From NCBI RefSeq assembly GCF_000204055.1, contig NW_006768765.1, forward strand, positions 618,404 to 682,403: a stretch of 64,000 nucleotides of DNA, given 5' to 3'. The stretch is from Melampsora larici-populina 98AG31. Its lineage: Eukaryota; Basidiomycota; Pucciniomycetes; Pucciniales; Melampsoraceae. How positions within the stretch are numbered: position 1 is the first letter of the stretch; each line of letters opens with the position of its first letter. The position numbers and the translations under genes are program-made. Shown here in pieces: positions 44,694 to 56,675 of the stretch. Below the pieces are notes generated by a model. The model was not told where the DNA came from, did not search any database, and saw only the letters and a program-made list of their open reading frames with translations.

Positions 44694-45712
44694 ATGGAGT
44701 TCCTCAAAGGCAGAGACGGCATAGACTCAGTAGCGAGTGACCCGATCAAGACTTACATGATTAACGGGAGCTGGTCCGACGCAACGATCAAGCATTACAA
44801 CGCCGGTGTCTCGAAGTTGATCACCTTTGCTAAAGAAAAGAATGTGCCTCGATCACTGTGGTTACCAATCGATTGAGAAGTGCTGTTCGCATTCGTGGTT
44901 TGGGCGGGTCCAAAACACTCGTCAGAACCGATAGACTCGAAATCCCCTCCAATAAAATCAAATACAATTAGAACTTACTTATCGGGCATCTATTCCACGA
45001 CTTCGAATACCCTCACACAGCGACCGATTGGGTAGAAGCGATTCTGAAAGCAGCCCATAAACTAGAACTCCGAGAAGAACCTAAGGAGAAGAAAAACCCG
45101 GTGATGATAAAACATTTGTTCGGTCTCCTGGAGTGTCTGTCAGACGGATCGTTAGAAAACCAAACGGCGTACACGGTAGCCTTAGTTGCCTTTTGGGGCA
45201 TGGCCCGTTTGGGGGAATTGCTAAAACCGGCGAACAGTAAGAATCAGGTTAGGGTGAAGGACTTGGTTTGGGGAGGGAAGATGGATTTTGTACGTATTAA
45301 GATAAGAGAAGCGAAGACGGCAGCCGTGGGGGAAATTCAAGAGATCCACTGTCAAAATCAAAGCTCCCTCCTCGACCCAGTCTGCGCGGTTCAAAGGTTG
45401 ATCAAGGATACGAATGCGACAGAAGATGACCCCCTGTTTTCATACCAACGTGGTGATAAACGGATAACTTTGACAAAGGCGCGGTGCCAGAAAATCTTTG
45501 CGGACGTATGGATGAGTAGAATGAAAAAGAAGTTGACCGGGCATTCGTTTTGAGTTGGGGGTGCATCGTTGAGATGGAATTTGAATTGTCCTCTAGAACA
45601 GATAGTGGCTCTCGGACGATGGAAATCAAAGGCCTATAAACTGTACATTAGGGAGTACAGCAACACAGATCTGTTGAATACTGTACAACTGCTCGAAGAA
45701 CTTAGATTGTAG
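44694..45712 (+). pseudogene. Tyrosine recombinase of element B, disabled
   Basis: Homologous to the A and C recombinases, with TIKHYNAGV, ALVAFWGMARLGELL (first Arg), and REAKTAAVGE (Lys). It is broken by a TGA after W-L-P-I-D (44874-44876), a frameshift near 44985-45000, and a TGA at 45551-45553 exactly where the second catalytic Arg (HSFR) should be. After this, the frame continues through GGASLRWN, GRWKS and the Tyr region YKLYIREY. Both TGAs are one C-to-T change from CGA. Confidence 0.85.
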
Positions 45713-45990
45713 TAATTTAATTAACGTGGTGTTGTGGATTGACATGCGCGGGAGGTCGCGGCAATAAGTTACACTTACATAATGCTCCAGACAGCAGCAT
45801 TTGGTTAGGGGGTGTTCAGCGACTGCGAGGGTGACCTTGACCCAGATCACTGGGGATGGGAGTTCGCAGGCTCAGGCCCATGACCTGAGTCAAGGGGAAG
45901 CGCTCTCCCATCCCGAGTTCTCAGTGGTCCTACCTCCCTCTGCCCAGTTGGGCGGGGGGCCCCCCCCAAGAAACCCAAAGTGTTCATAGA

Positions 45991-46831
45991 ACGGAGACTT
46001 TAGGTTTGCCTAGGACAAACTAGAGTACTTGTATTTATGCATTACAAACTATGAAAGGCTACGTGAAATTAACACTACGTGGAATGAGGTGCTATTAGGA
46101 AGCTCACCCTTCCTGAGACACCGCCCAATAGAGAGTGGAAAGGGATCTGCAAATCAATGAAGAAGGAATTATTAATCAAATAGTGCATACAGTACACCAG
46201 ATTGCAAATTTACTGCTGGTTTAGGAAAGTACAAAAAGATAGAAAATCATACAGATTCTGGAAGGAGTCAGAAAAATATGGAAAACTCATGGTCCCAACC
46301 TACAGCGTATCTTAATTATCTTAATTTTTTTTTATATTTTGACAACAAAAGTACATATAAGGTCAAAAGCTCAACATTGGTGCCAAACTGACAGTATTGC
46401 AACGGTAATTTTGCAAGACCAATAAAATTGTCAACTCAGCCTCAACACATGTAACACTTTAGCACTACAAAAAATTTAGTTTGGCTCTATGACATGCATG
46501 CAAGAATCAGTTAAGTGTCTTCAAGAATGAATAAGGTACAACAATAGCCCTACACACCAGGGAACCTAGAGAATATTATGAAGCACTATTGCAAGCATGG
46601 CTTTCAGCGCTGAAAATGCCAAAATTACATAGCAGCATAACTTTTTTTGGTGGGAGGCAATATGGAAAAATGTTCACATAAGCAGAGGCAGGATTCTCCG
46701 AGGATTTGGTAGCTGAAAGTGCAGTCTTTTTTCGTTTTGCACTGGTTCAGGCAGAAAACCGTCTTCTTGTCCTTTTCACAATTACTTCAAAAAAACAATC
46801 ACACACAAGTGGTATGTAGTAGAAAGACCAT
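45991..46831. other. Repeat-derived sequence, no gene
   Basis: A degraded relative of the CACTA-like MITE interior (compare 33392-33610) lies near 46190-46480. Nothing else was recognised. Confidence 0.4.
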
Positions 46832-47126
46832 AATGAATTTGCATTACATCAAGTTGCTTTTGATATAAAGTTAACTGGTGAACTTCATGATTTAGGTTTT
46901 ACTTCAGCTCATCTAGCCCAACAAGAAATCACTACAAGTGTTTTACAAGAACCTCAATTAAGAAACAATTGAGTTGAAAATACTGGAGAAAATGTTATCA
47001 AACCACTTGATGATTTTAGATTGATCAAAGATCAAACACTTAATTGGATTTGGGACGATTTAACATATAGTATTAATGATCATAAAGAATATATTGTAAC
47101 TATTCCTTCTTTGAAATTTGTCTGAT
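46832..47126 (+). pseudogene. Unrecognised gene remnant
   Basis: The plus-strand frame reads NEFALHQVAFDIKLTGELHD, continues through AHLAQQEITTSVLQEPQLRN, then one TGA stop, then GENVIKPLDDFRLIKDQTLN and KEYIVTIPSLKFV. The composition is that of a soluble protein with strong coding character in AT-rich DNA. It carries an internal stop and lacks clear ends. I do not recognise the family. Confidence 0.35.
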
Positions 47127-47272
47127 GTGGATTGTTGCACCATTGGAACAATTAATTTATTGGCTGATGGAGTCATTGTTGATGCATAGATCAAAACACT
47201 GGTTTTGGTTTTATGTTTGTCTAATACCCCAATAAACCTAAATAGCATTAAAAACAAGAAATCAGAAAGAAT

Positions 47273-47741
47273 TGATGGATTTGTTGTTGACAGGTGCATC
47301 TTGAAGGGGGTCTCCTGAGGTGTTGTGAACGATTTACTTATTTTCTCATGGTTTTAATTCCTACTGATTTATCCTCCATATAAAAAATATGAATCCTTTC
47401 ATCTGCAAAATCCAAAGCTGATTGCCTGTTGAAGTCAAATCATCCATTTGTTATGGTAAAAAGGAAATTTCAATCAGAGACCAGTTTTAGATTAAAGGTG
47501 AGTGTTTAGCTGATGGATTTGTTGTTGACAGGTGCATCTTGAAGGGGGTCTCCTGAGGTGTTGTGAACGATTTACTTATTTTCTCATGGTTTTAATTCCT
47601 ACTGATTTATCCTCCGTATAAAAAATATGAATCCTTTCATCTGCAAAATCCAAAGCTGATTTCCTGTTGAAGTCAAATCATCCATTTGTTATGGTAAAAA
47701 GGAAATTTCAATCAGAGATCAGTTTTAAATTAAAGGTGAGT
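47273..47741 (+). repeat. Tandem duplication, 238-bp unit, two copies
   Basis: Unit 1 (47273-47510) and unit 2 (from 47511) begin TGATGGATTTGTTGTTGACA and differ at only a few bases, so the duplication is recent. The second copy ends where the large inverted repeat starts. Confidence 0.9.
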
Positions 47742-49790
47742 TTTTTTTGTAGTTTTTTTTAAGGGGGAGATGATTATCACTCTACTATTTGACTTGAAAG
47801 GTTTTGCATTCTGAAATTGTTTTATGAGATTTCAATTTGATCTTTGCTTACTTCATATCCTTTTAATTTTCCTTAATTTGAAAAATCAAGAGATGGAATC
47901 AGTTCAAGTGAGGTTTTCAATAATTTCTTTTTTGGAGAAGTAAGGAAACTGACTCTATCTCTAACTAATTCCTTGACTGTATGATCAACTTGATGTAATC
48001 TTGAGACTCTCCATCTTCTTATTAGTATCATTCAATGGTTGAAGCTGTGGGTGTCAGATAAAATAGACTGATTACGATTGAGTGAAATTGTTTATTGGTG
48101 GCTGGTGTGGTAGTAGTACATGATGCAAATACTTTGTGGTTAAAGATAAAGGAATGGTGGCCGAACCGACTCCAGTAGCTGGGAGTGCAGTTGAAAAAAA
48201 CCTAAGCCCAACTTCAAAGCAAAAGATGCTGCACACACAGAGTTGACTACATATCCAGGTAGTTAAGAGGAAGCGCCTGGTGTAGCGCTTTGCCGTGCTG
48301 CGTGTTTTTTTCAGCCAGGCTTGCTCATACCACTTTTTGCATGTCCAAAGTTGTGGATTCCAATGAAATTGGACTCCAAGATCAAGCGATTTTGAACAGT
48401 TCAAGTGCATATGTAGGCCCTGTATTGAATAAGACCCAGATTTACAAGAGCTTGACAGATCAACTCTGTCACTGTGTTCAAATAGGTGGTGGTAAAAGCG
48501 GCACAAGTGTGTGTAAGAGGCTTATCACAATCTCTATTCAATTTTTTGTGAGGTTGCACAATGTTTAGAGCCCTCAAAATGAGGTCTCAAGAAAAAGTAC
48601 ATGAAAATCCTGCTGTTCTCGGGCCAAACCCCATGGCATAAGCCCCTCTTCAAGAGAAGACATGGCCACATTGGAAGAGGGGCTTAGTTAAGCTTACCAG
48701 AACACAGCCAAACCCTTGTTCTGGAAATGTTCTGGAAACTTTGTGGAAAAATTCCAGAACCAACTTTGTGTAGGCAGAGACCGGGTTGGGATAGGTGAAA
48801 ATATCTGTCTTGGTCATGTGTAAGATTCACTCCATTCACCAGGACATATTATCAAGTTACCTATGAGTTTAAAAAACAAGGAATTCAGAAAAATCCCAGT
48901 GGTACATGCAAGGTCAGGAAAATGAAAAATGCTAGAATCTGTGTGTGCACTCTGATCATTTTGCATGTTTTTGCATATTTGTACCTGTGGTTTTGAAGAT
49001 GGCCTGAAGAAAAATGATCAGACTAAATATCCTGTAAGAAACTCAAATTATGACCAAAACCAGCAAGTTTTGGGCAAAAACCTTAGATACACATAGATAT
49101 GAGAATTTTTGCTCAATCAATTTGATACTTGCAAATTATCAAAGCCAAACACTGTGTCTACAATTGTTATTACAGTGCTAAAGGCATTGCAATGCAAAAT
49201 CATGGCTTTCAGCATAGAAAAAAACATGCAGCACGGCAAAGCGCTGTGCAAGGCGCTGCCGCTTAACTACCTGGATAGTCAAATTTGTGTGTGCAGCATC
49301 TTTTGCTTCAAAGTTGGGCTTAGGTTTTCTCAACTACACTCCCAGATACTGGAGCCGGTTTGGCCACCATTCCTCTATCTTCAAACACAAAGTATTTGCA
49401 TCATGTACCACACAATCCACCAATAAACAATATCACTCAATCCTAATTAATCTATTTGATCCAACACCCACAGCTTCAACCATTGGATGATACTGATAAG
49501 AAAATAGAGAAGTCTCAAGATGACATCTAGTTGATCATACAGTCAAAGATTTAGTTAGAGATAGAGTCAGTTTCCTCCCTTCTTCAAGAGAAGAGATCAT
49601 TGAAAACCTCACTTGAACTTATCCCATCTCTTGATTCTTCAAATCAAGGAAAACTACAGGGATATGAAGTAACCAAATATCAAATTAAAACCTCATTGAA
49701 CAAGTTCAGAATGTAAAAACTTTCAAGTGAAATAGTAGAGTGATAATCCTCTACCCCTCAAAAAACAAAAACTACAAAAAAACAGTATGT
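47736..49790. repeat. Large inverted repeat, arms about 575-600 bp
   Basis: The left arm (about 47736-48310) is an inverted copy of the right arm (about 49190-49790). Shared landmarks in each arm are a T-rich TTTTTTTGTAGTTTTT edge, ATTATCACTCTACTATTT, CTTGACTGTATGATCAACT, and GCGCTTTGCCGTGCTGC. The centre (48310-49190) has no gene. It may be a foldback element or an inverted segmental duplication. No target duplication was found. Confidence 0.8.
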
Positions 49791-50181
49791 TTAATCTCAA
49801 ACACTACACCAGATGACATCTTTTCCCCGGGACATAGAGAAGTAGTGCCCACATAGACAACTATAGGTAGAGTACCCTCCTATACCCATAGAGATCAGCT
49901 CCTCTATGTCCATACAAACCATTCTGCTCTATACCAACAGATAGCAATATTCCTATTGCCATGTAGACTACATTTAAGTCTATACACAAAGTCCTTCTCA
50001 ACCCTCATCCAATTGGCAACCATGATCCTTCAGTAATGATATAAGTATGTAAATGGTGTCTGGAAATCTGTGTAAGATTATGCATGCATGCTCACGTATG
50101 TAGCTGAGAATGTGTGAGAATCATAACAATTAATCCCAGGAGCGGTTCAAAAACAAAACTCGACAAAATCCACCAAAGTCT
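49791..50181. other. Gene-free stretch
   Basis: Begins with CACTACACCAGATG, which resembles one end of the CACTA-like family, but no partner end was seen. The AATCCCAGGAGCGGTT and AACTCGACAAAATCCACCA piece near 50133-50179 recurs in variant form near 16333-16378 and 51300-51340, so it is repeat-derived. Confidence 0.35.
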
Positions 50182-50189
50182 CCATTTTC

Positions 50190-51030
50190 GGGAGCGTAAC
50201 CGTATCGGTCTTACTCTGAGACTATCTCGCTCTGAGACTATCTCTGAGACTATCCAAAATTCACAAAAATAAAGTGGCTTGTTGTACACTTAACGCACAG
50301 ATTGGTGGCGACTGGTAGGAATGTATGGTTCATACGTACAGTTTATCAGAAATCTGATCCCAATGCTCGGTCTTGACCAGCTCCCTGCAACAAAGAAAAT
50401 GCCTCTTGTGAAATTTTTCATCACAAATATGTCCATTTTGATTTTGAACACCTCATATCCTGTCGTTGATAGAAGACTGCCGCTTCCAAGAATTGCCCAC
50501 CGATAAATCAAGACCACGACCGGCACAATAGAGCACATCACCACCTAGTACACAAAACTTAATAAAATCTTCGAGATGAAGATTATCCCATATCCTAGGT
50601 ATGTTCTGGATAGATCTCGCAATGATCTTGAAAAGCATGATTGATGGGATCAATGAGATTGTAAAAAGTGATTGATTGATTGATCGGACTGAAGTAGTTT
50701 GCTTCTACCTTCAAATATCATAGGCATATCATATCCGACGCGTTTTTGACTCAGTGGATCTGGTAATTTGCTCTCATTGATCAAGGTCATCTATGATCTA
50801 TGTACATACATAGACATGGATCCATCCTGATCCATCGCTCATTTGGAGGCGATCGTTTTTGTTTACAAACGACCTGTGTACAGGCTTGGGTAGGGCCAAG
50901 AAGGTCAGGGAATAGAAAGAAACACCCGTCTTGGACAACAGGCGCCGCTTGAAAATATTTATACTATCCCTGTATGTCTCAGGGATAGACTCAGGTAGTC
51001 TCAGAGTAAGTCTGATACTGCAACTCTCCC
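50190..51030. mobile_element. Non-autonomous element E1 with 8-bp duplication
   Basis: Inverted ends GGGAGCGTAACCGTATC and GGGAGAGTTGCAGTATC (right, complement) are followed inward by CTCTGAGACTA repeats. CCATTTTC is duplicated at 50182-50189 and 51031-51038. No transposase. Its two ends match the two ends of element E2 (53744-57285) in opposite orientation, so both are one family. The 8-bp duplication suggests a hAT-like mover. Confidence 0.85.
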
Positions 51031-51038
51031 CCATTTTC

Positions 51039-51705
51039 TCAGCCAATCAAGTTTTGGACAAGAGTCCAAAACCTGTCAGATACACATGGAGACACCAACA
51101 CTCATGAAGTTGTACATTCCAAGTGTCCGCAATGCATCCCACATCAATCGGTGAATCACAGCCGTGACATGCGCAATCCCATCACCACATTTTTCATGCC
51201 CACCACCCCTCTCCTCAACCCTGCTATGACCCACAACAAATAGGACATACACCGGTCACTGGAGAAAGCAAACGGGCAAGACAATCATTGATTACAACCA
51301 ATCCCAAATGCACTCCGTTTACAAGACTCAACAAAGTACACAAGCATCTTCATCCGGAAACCGAGCTCACCATCATCTTCAATCATGAATCCTGTGAATG
51401 ATCCACAACTATCCATGCGCATGATTTTCCACTTCAACACCTCTCTAGAATGTCCATCAATCACATATGCTATTCAACACCACCCAGAGCAATAATCCAC
51501 TTGCCAATGTGTATGCATCATTTTATTCCACTTCGCATGGCATTTTCCAGTTAAGCTTCCGGAGGTGACGGTATCACCTGGTATCACTTGGAAGATACCA
51601 TACTTAACAATACGGTTTGGATTATTTTGAAATTTTGATGATCAAGTTGGTGATCTGCTGAGCATGACTATCATTGCATTCACCTTGAGGTTTGATCTTC
51701 AATTA
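51039..51705. other. Gene-free stretch
   Basis: About 670 bp with CACCACC- and CATCC-rich repeat-like sequence. No gene supported. Confidence 0.3.
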
Positions 51706-52872
51706 TGGTACACAAATATCGTTCTGGCAATTTCCAGAAGGTTTTTTCCAGAACTCCAGAACCCTTCGGGAAGCGTTCTGGCGTTCTGGAAAAAACACAA
51801 ATACACACATAAACTTTCTGCTGCAGCCATTCATTCCCCACATGCATCACCTAACAAACATGGATCAAGTGATCAGCAACGACTACCTCAAGCCAACCCA
51901 AGAAGATCAAGTTATCACGCCGTTCACTTTACAAATTCACCCATCTGCGCTTCAGGCCTTTTAATCGACCTTCAATTTGAACTTCAGATCACCAAACTTC
52001 TATACGGAACCCATTCCAGGTATCGAGAAATTTTTATTGGCTTGATATGGGTCATTCACCGTGAATCAATTAATACTCAGAGGCAAAGCTTTCACTGCAA
52101 TCCAATCGATACATAGAGGCCGTTTTATTCTTATGATTTTCATCCACTTTCTCCCGGTTTTCAAGCACAAAAATCGATCGATACAGGTATCATCATATTG
52201 AGATTCTTTCTTAAGTCTCAATTTGTACTCTTTGTACTTGTTAGTTAGAAAGCTATATAGAAGGAAACTAGAAAGAAAACACAAAAGCTTGAAAACTAGT
52301 GAAACAGCGACACTAAGATGAAAGATAAAATGATTATTGTTCCCAAGCCCATTTCAAACACTTTGAGTCGCAATAGATTGAGTGAAAAAAGCATCTTGCC
52401 GCGTAGTATCTTGCCCGGATTCATGAACATCAGTCGTTTGTGCGATGGGTTTGGTGCAAAGAGGCCTTAAATGTCCTGTCGATTGAAACAGGCATTCAGA
52501 GTTCTTCAATCGCTTTGAACTTTCAACTCGGCAGGCCAATCTTCCCCATCTGCCTTTGAGAAAGTATGTAATATTATACATACATGAATCTTTCAAGTTG
52601 AGGTTGGGTTTTTTTGAGCCATAATCGAGAAGTGAGAATGGAAGTGCTGAGATGGGAGAGGGATGAGATTTGGTGTCCTAGGGGATGAGGGGAGTGCCAG
52701 CGGAGTAGGTGGTGGTTTGGTTCATGGTGTAGTCGGGCTTCTGGAATTCTGGAGTGTGGGGCATTCAAAGTTGCAGAACACCAGAACGCCAGAACACACC
52801 AAACAAAAAAACTTCTGGCGTTCTGGAAAAAGCGTTCTGGAAATTTCCAGAACAATATTTGTGTACCACAAT
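51706..52872. mobile_element. Element with TTCTGG-rich inverted ends
   Basis: The ends begin TGGTACACAAATAT and continue as GTTCTGG-AATTTCCAGAA in inverted orientation at 51706 and 52872. Several CCAGAAC/GTTCTGG motifs crowd both termini. The interior has no clear gene. I could not define the target duplication. The element abuts or interrupts the GMC-like fragment on its right. Confidence 0.65.
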
Positions 52873-52889
52873 ACATAAAGTGTTGACAC

Positions 52890-53019
52890 TCCTACCCGCA
52901 GTTCCACCGCCAACAACGACGTAGTCAAACAAATTTAAAGGTTCAAGTCTTTTTTCAATTGGACTGAAAAAGGGTAAAGAGAAATAGACAAGTGTTGAGA
53001 AGCGGCCTAAGAGATTCAT
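52890..53019 (-). pseudogene. N-terminal fragment of a GMC-type FAD oxidoreductase
   Basis: From the ATG at 53019 the product begins with a hydrophobic, signal-peptide-like stretch (STLVYFSLPFF). It then reads NLFDYVVVGGGTAG, the ADP-binding dinucleotide fold (GxGxxG-type) that opens glucose-methanol-choline oxidoreductases. The coding sequence stops where the TTCTGG-type element begins. A GTAGGA donor directly after GTAG leaves open that the element sits in an intron, but no further exon was found on the minus strand. Most likely a disrupted gene. Confidence 0.5.
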
Positions 53020-53735
53020 TTTGGACAAAGGAAACTCGTCCGGTTCGTATTGCGGAGTCGGATGGGTTTAATGCCAGTTGTTCAAAGCTATGTTAGAAGG
53101 CAGAATATCTCAATCACGATGTCAACTTCAAGCAAACTTGTTGATGTTATAACGAATTTTCGCGTCAAGGTGACATAGAAACGCGCAAGCACCTGATATT
53201 ATATCGTTGCCCAATTGGTTTGGTATGTGCTTGTGAGATGAAATATACAGACCAACCTGATGAGGACTTGGTACGAATACAAGGAGGAAATGAAATTTCT
53301 ATGCGTGGGTCTAGTTCATGAAGGATCACTCATGGGGATCTTAACTGCGGTGGGATGGATCGTGCGCTGCACTGACCGCATACTTTAGGTCACTAAGATA
53401 TGATTTCACGCTGCTTTTTTTCATGGTGCTCCTCAAACGTCAAATTAGAGCAGGGTGAATAAGGTTGAATGGCATTTTGAAGTGTCCAATTCTAGAAATG
53501 GGCTGTGCCAGGCTTTGGCAAAGTCCCTCAATGCATGCTGACACCCCTCATTCAACGACCATGCTCGATATGATACGGATTTCCTTGTTGGGTGCATGAA
53601 TGGCAGGGTTAAGTTAGGAGCTGTGCCGTGTGCCTTCTCGGTGATACCCACTGGATTGAAATGTGACCTCGCCGGTGGTGTGGTTTGGACCTTTCTTTGA
53701 TTGCGTACGTCACAGCCTAGGAGAAAGAGACATAG
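53020..53735. other. Region upstream of the GMC fragment
   Basis: No gene supported; short frames only (for example 53445-53651 minus). Could hold the old promoter of the GMC-like gene. Confidence 0.3.
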
Positions 53736-55930
53736 TCATTGGTCGGAGAGTTGCGGTATCAGTCTTCCTCTGAGACTACCTGAGAGGATCTCTGAGACAT
53801 ACAGGGATAGTATAATTTTTTTCTCGGGTGGCGCCTGATTTGTAAGAGGGGCGTTTCTTTTTTCTCTCTGACCTTCTTGGACCTACCCAAGCCTGTACGA
53901 ACGTCTTTTGTGCAAGTGATGGACCCAAGAAATTTGCTCTGGATTGCTTCAAATGAGCAATGGATCCATGTCTGTGTAGGTTCATGTAAGAGCCGCTTGT
54001 TAGATCTACTACGGTCCAATGATTGGACACTTAGGCGGCCGTCCAGAAATGATAAGGTGATCATCAATCTACCCTTTTTGAATCGGCCGTTCAGAAGCGA
54101 TAACATGATGATTATCTTGGTTTTCAACCATACTATACTATGGTGAATCAGTCAAATTCATCAGTTTCAATCGCATCAGACTTTGAAGTGATGCGGAACA
54201 CTTATACAACTTGATTCACTAATGCCTCAAGTCAGATCTGACTGCGTGTGCGTCGTAGAAGGTGATAGCTTCGATTTGGGTTTTTATCAGACCTGCGTAT
54301 TCGATAGGATCGATCGGAACAAACAATAAACAAGAGGATGATGCGGCTCACTACATACGTCACCCTCATCGGCGTAGGTATGCTTGAAGCCATCTACGGT
54401 GTAAGGCTTATCCAGACGACTGATTTTTTTGACCATCTTCACATTGAAGTTTGATTTCATTTTTGCAAGTTATCAATATTAATCAAATTTCACTTACGAA
54501 CAAATCCATGTTTATTTCTGGGAGTATAACCTTCTTTTAAGATCTCAATCACGGATTGAAATACAAACCAAGTAGGAATCTCTTGGCCCCTTTATAATAA
54601 TTTCCTAACTTCAGTTATCCTGAAATATCTTTGATTTTGATTTCTTTTTTGATCTCATTGGTTTGTATTCATTTGTTCTCAAAATCGACATGGTCATTTT
54701 TGTAATGAAAAATTTTACGGGTGGAATCATCTTTGTTCCAAGGAGTTGGACAAGACCTGACACCGCATGCAATGTCGTGTCGCATTCGGGGCTGCGACAC
54801 GCTGTCGCTGCCCCGGGGCATACTCATGCCCCGTGTGCGACAGTCCAAATTTGGCTGCGACAACACACGGTGACCTGCGACATCCACGCCGCGCACCGGC
54901 CAAGTGCGACATCAGAAAATACACATGCGACAACTCAGCGTCTGAATGCGACATTATCACCTTTCGACTCCAACAAATCAACCCTCGACATGATCAAGAT
55001 CCCTGGTTCCGTCATTGACCAAGCCAGTTTTACCATTGCAAATCGATTTTAAACTCTTTTTATAGTTGAAGGTGTAGCACGGACTGATCCTATGGTCTCT
55101 ATAGGAGCTACAAGAGCGAATCTTGAATCTGTCAGTAGGTATCCAACAGATCAAGTAAAAGATGAATTTTCATCGTGATTTTGATTTCTTGAAAAGATCT
55201 ATACATAGGTGATGAACTTCTCGATCAAGCTATGAGTTTATGATGATGTGATTTATTGCACGCGCTGTGTTCAATTGAAGACGACCTAGAGCTGGATGCA
55301 TGGAATCATATGCGATTGTCGGTGATTTGCTTCACATGATCATCCATGATCATCATGAACTTCATCAAGTTCAAAACTTCAACTTGTCAAAAGATTTCCT
55401 CGACTTCGTTTTGCACCACAATCAATCTTCGCTACTAATTGTCAAATCCTTGTATCCAATCAGAAAAAGACCAACTGTTTTGTTTTGTTTTGCACAAGAG
55501 AAGATGGAAGACCGTTCTTTGGAATCATGTGAAATCATTTTTTATGTACAAGTGAGACTAAAAAGCCTTTGAATCACATGAAAAGACAATGCAACAAGAG
55601 CACACTCCGGCATAATCATCTCACAAACACTTTTCAAAACAAAATAGAAATTGTTTTATATTTATGAAAAGAATAGATCCAGGTTTTGAAAAATGAAGAT
55701 CTCATATTCTTAAAGAATAAAGGTTTGTTGGAAAGAAACTATCTCCAAACTCTCTGTTTATAAAAACAAATCACATCAAAATCACTACAAAACAAAAAGA
55801 AATATGAAATCAGATTCAAATCGGATTGATGGAGAATTAAAATTAGAATAAGATAAATCTCGGATGGGAGAATTGAGAGTATATCTTTCATTAATAAGTG
55901 GTATAGGTGATAAAAAGTTATTTGATGAAG

Positions 55931-56002
55931 GTCTATTGATTCACTTTGATGAAGTTCTATTGATTCACTTTGATGAAGTTCTATTGATTCACTTTGATGA
56001 GG
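55931..56002 (+). repeat. 24-bp tandem repeat, three full units
   Basis: Unit TTCTATTGATTCACTTTGAT plus GAAG at 55931, 55955 and 55979, with a partial unit before. Because 24 is a multiple of three, the minus strand reads a repeating QSESIELH octapeptide, but no gene is otherwise supported there. Confidence 0.8.
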
Positions 56003-56295
56003 TTCTTTCATATTCATCTTCTTCCATAATGTGATTTGAATAATGATGATTCATATTAGTTGAATTATTACTTTCTTCCGTGTTGGGAATCAATGAAGAT
56101 GTTGCAGTAGTTGAAGCTGTTGTTCTTGAATTCAATATAATAATGCAAATGTCATTTAACATCCTGATAAATGGACCCCTAATCACAATCGCTAATATGA
56201 AATACGGGTCATGTTCATTGAAGGTAAATCAATAATCAGTTTTTGTCAATTGTGTTTGTCCAAGTCTTAGATTTAGAAAAGAAAGTTATCCTTAC

Positions 56296-56675
56296 GATTG
56301 GGATTATGACCACTTCATGGGTGACCTCATAATCAGCATTATAACAAACAAACATTCGAAGTGGTCTTGTTTCATTCTATTGAAAAAGATAAACACATGT
56401 ATGTGCAGAACAAAAAGGAAGTTATCAGGAATGATTTCAATTGTAAACCAATCAAACAAGAGCCTTCTTACCTCTTCTACAGCTTTATAGAAATCACTCT
56501 CTCATCTCAAGGTATCACTAGCATCACCGATAGTCCACTCGCTAAAAGGTACCAAACCTAATAAAGAACACATTTAATCAATGATAGGTCTACTGTTCAT
56601 TTTTACTTTCAAATGGATATGAATCATTTACCAGAATCCTCAGCAGGAGATCATTTGATAACATCTAGAATATGC
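56296..56675 (-). pseudogene. GRASP/Grh1-like (Golgi stacking protein) fragment, three exons
   Basis: Three minus-strand pieces join in phase through GT-AG introns. The first (ends 56632) reads SPAEDSG. The second (56557-56472) reads LVPFSEWTIGDASDTL, then a TGA, then ESDFYKAVEE. The third (56376-56296) reads RPLRMFVCYNADYEVTHEVV and IIPI. This is the order of the GRASP PDZ-type domain (SPAxxAGLxPF, then DFYxLVE, then PLRxxVYNxDYDxxREVxIxP). Two in-frame stops (before SPAED and before ESDFY) show decay. Introns are kept, so the fragment came by DNA-level duplication or capture, not retroposition. It lies inside element E3. Confidence 0.6.

Larger units (their letters stand above)
35077..45990 (+). 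mobile_element. YR (DIRS/Ngaro-like) retrotransposon, copy B, with nested insertions
   Basis: Has the same gene order as copy A: gag, RT plus RNase H, tyrosine recombinase. A MITE (36634-37524) and a hAT transposon (37755-41936) sit inside gag, so the original element was about 5.8 kb. Possible 5' end marks are the inverted pair AGACGGTACC/GGTACCGTCT at 35077-35086 and 35099-35108 and inverted pieces around 35136-35268. The 3' flank has CTCAGG/CCTGAG inverted pieces near 45870-45890 and a G/C-run at 45950-45967. The ends are approximate. The recombinase gene is broken, so the copy is non-autonomous. Confidence 0.8.

Noticed and set aside
54339..54455. Small hydrophobic frame beginning MRLTTYVTLIGVGMLEAIYG
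   Set aside because: Too short, no family recognised, inside element E2; not supported as a gene.
54758..54990. Overlapping long frames on both strands in the GC-rich arms of E3 (also 56868-57110)
   Set aside because: They arise from the repeated TGCGAC motifs and low stop-codon density, and they are the same sequence in inverted copies; not proteins.
55300..55572. 90-codon plus-strand frame inside E3
   Set aside because: No family motif, and no splice context; composition could be chance or a decayed capture.
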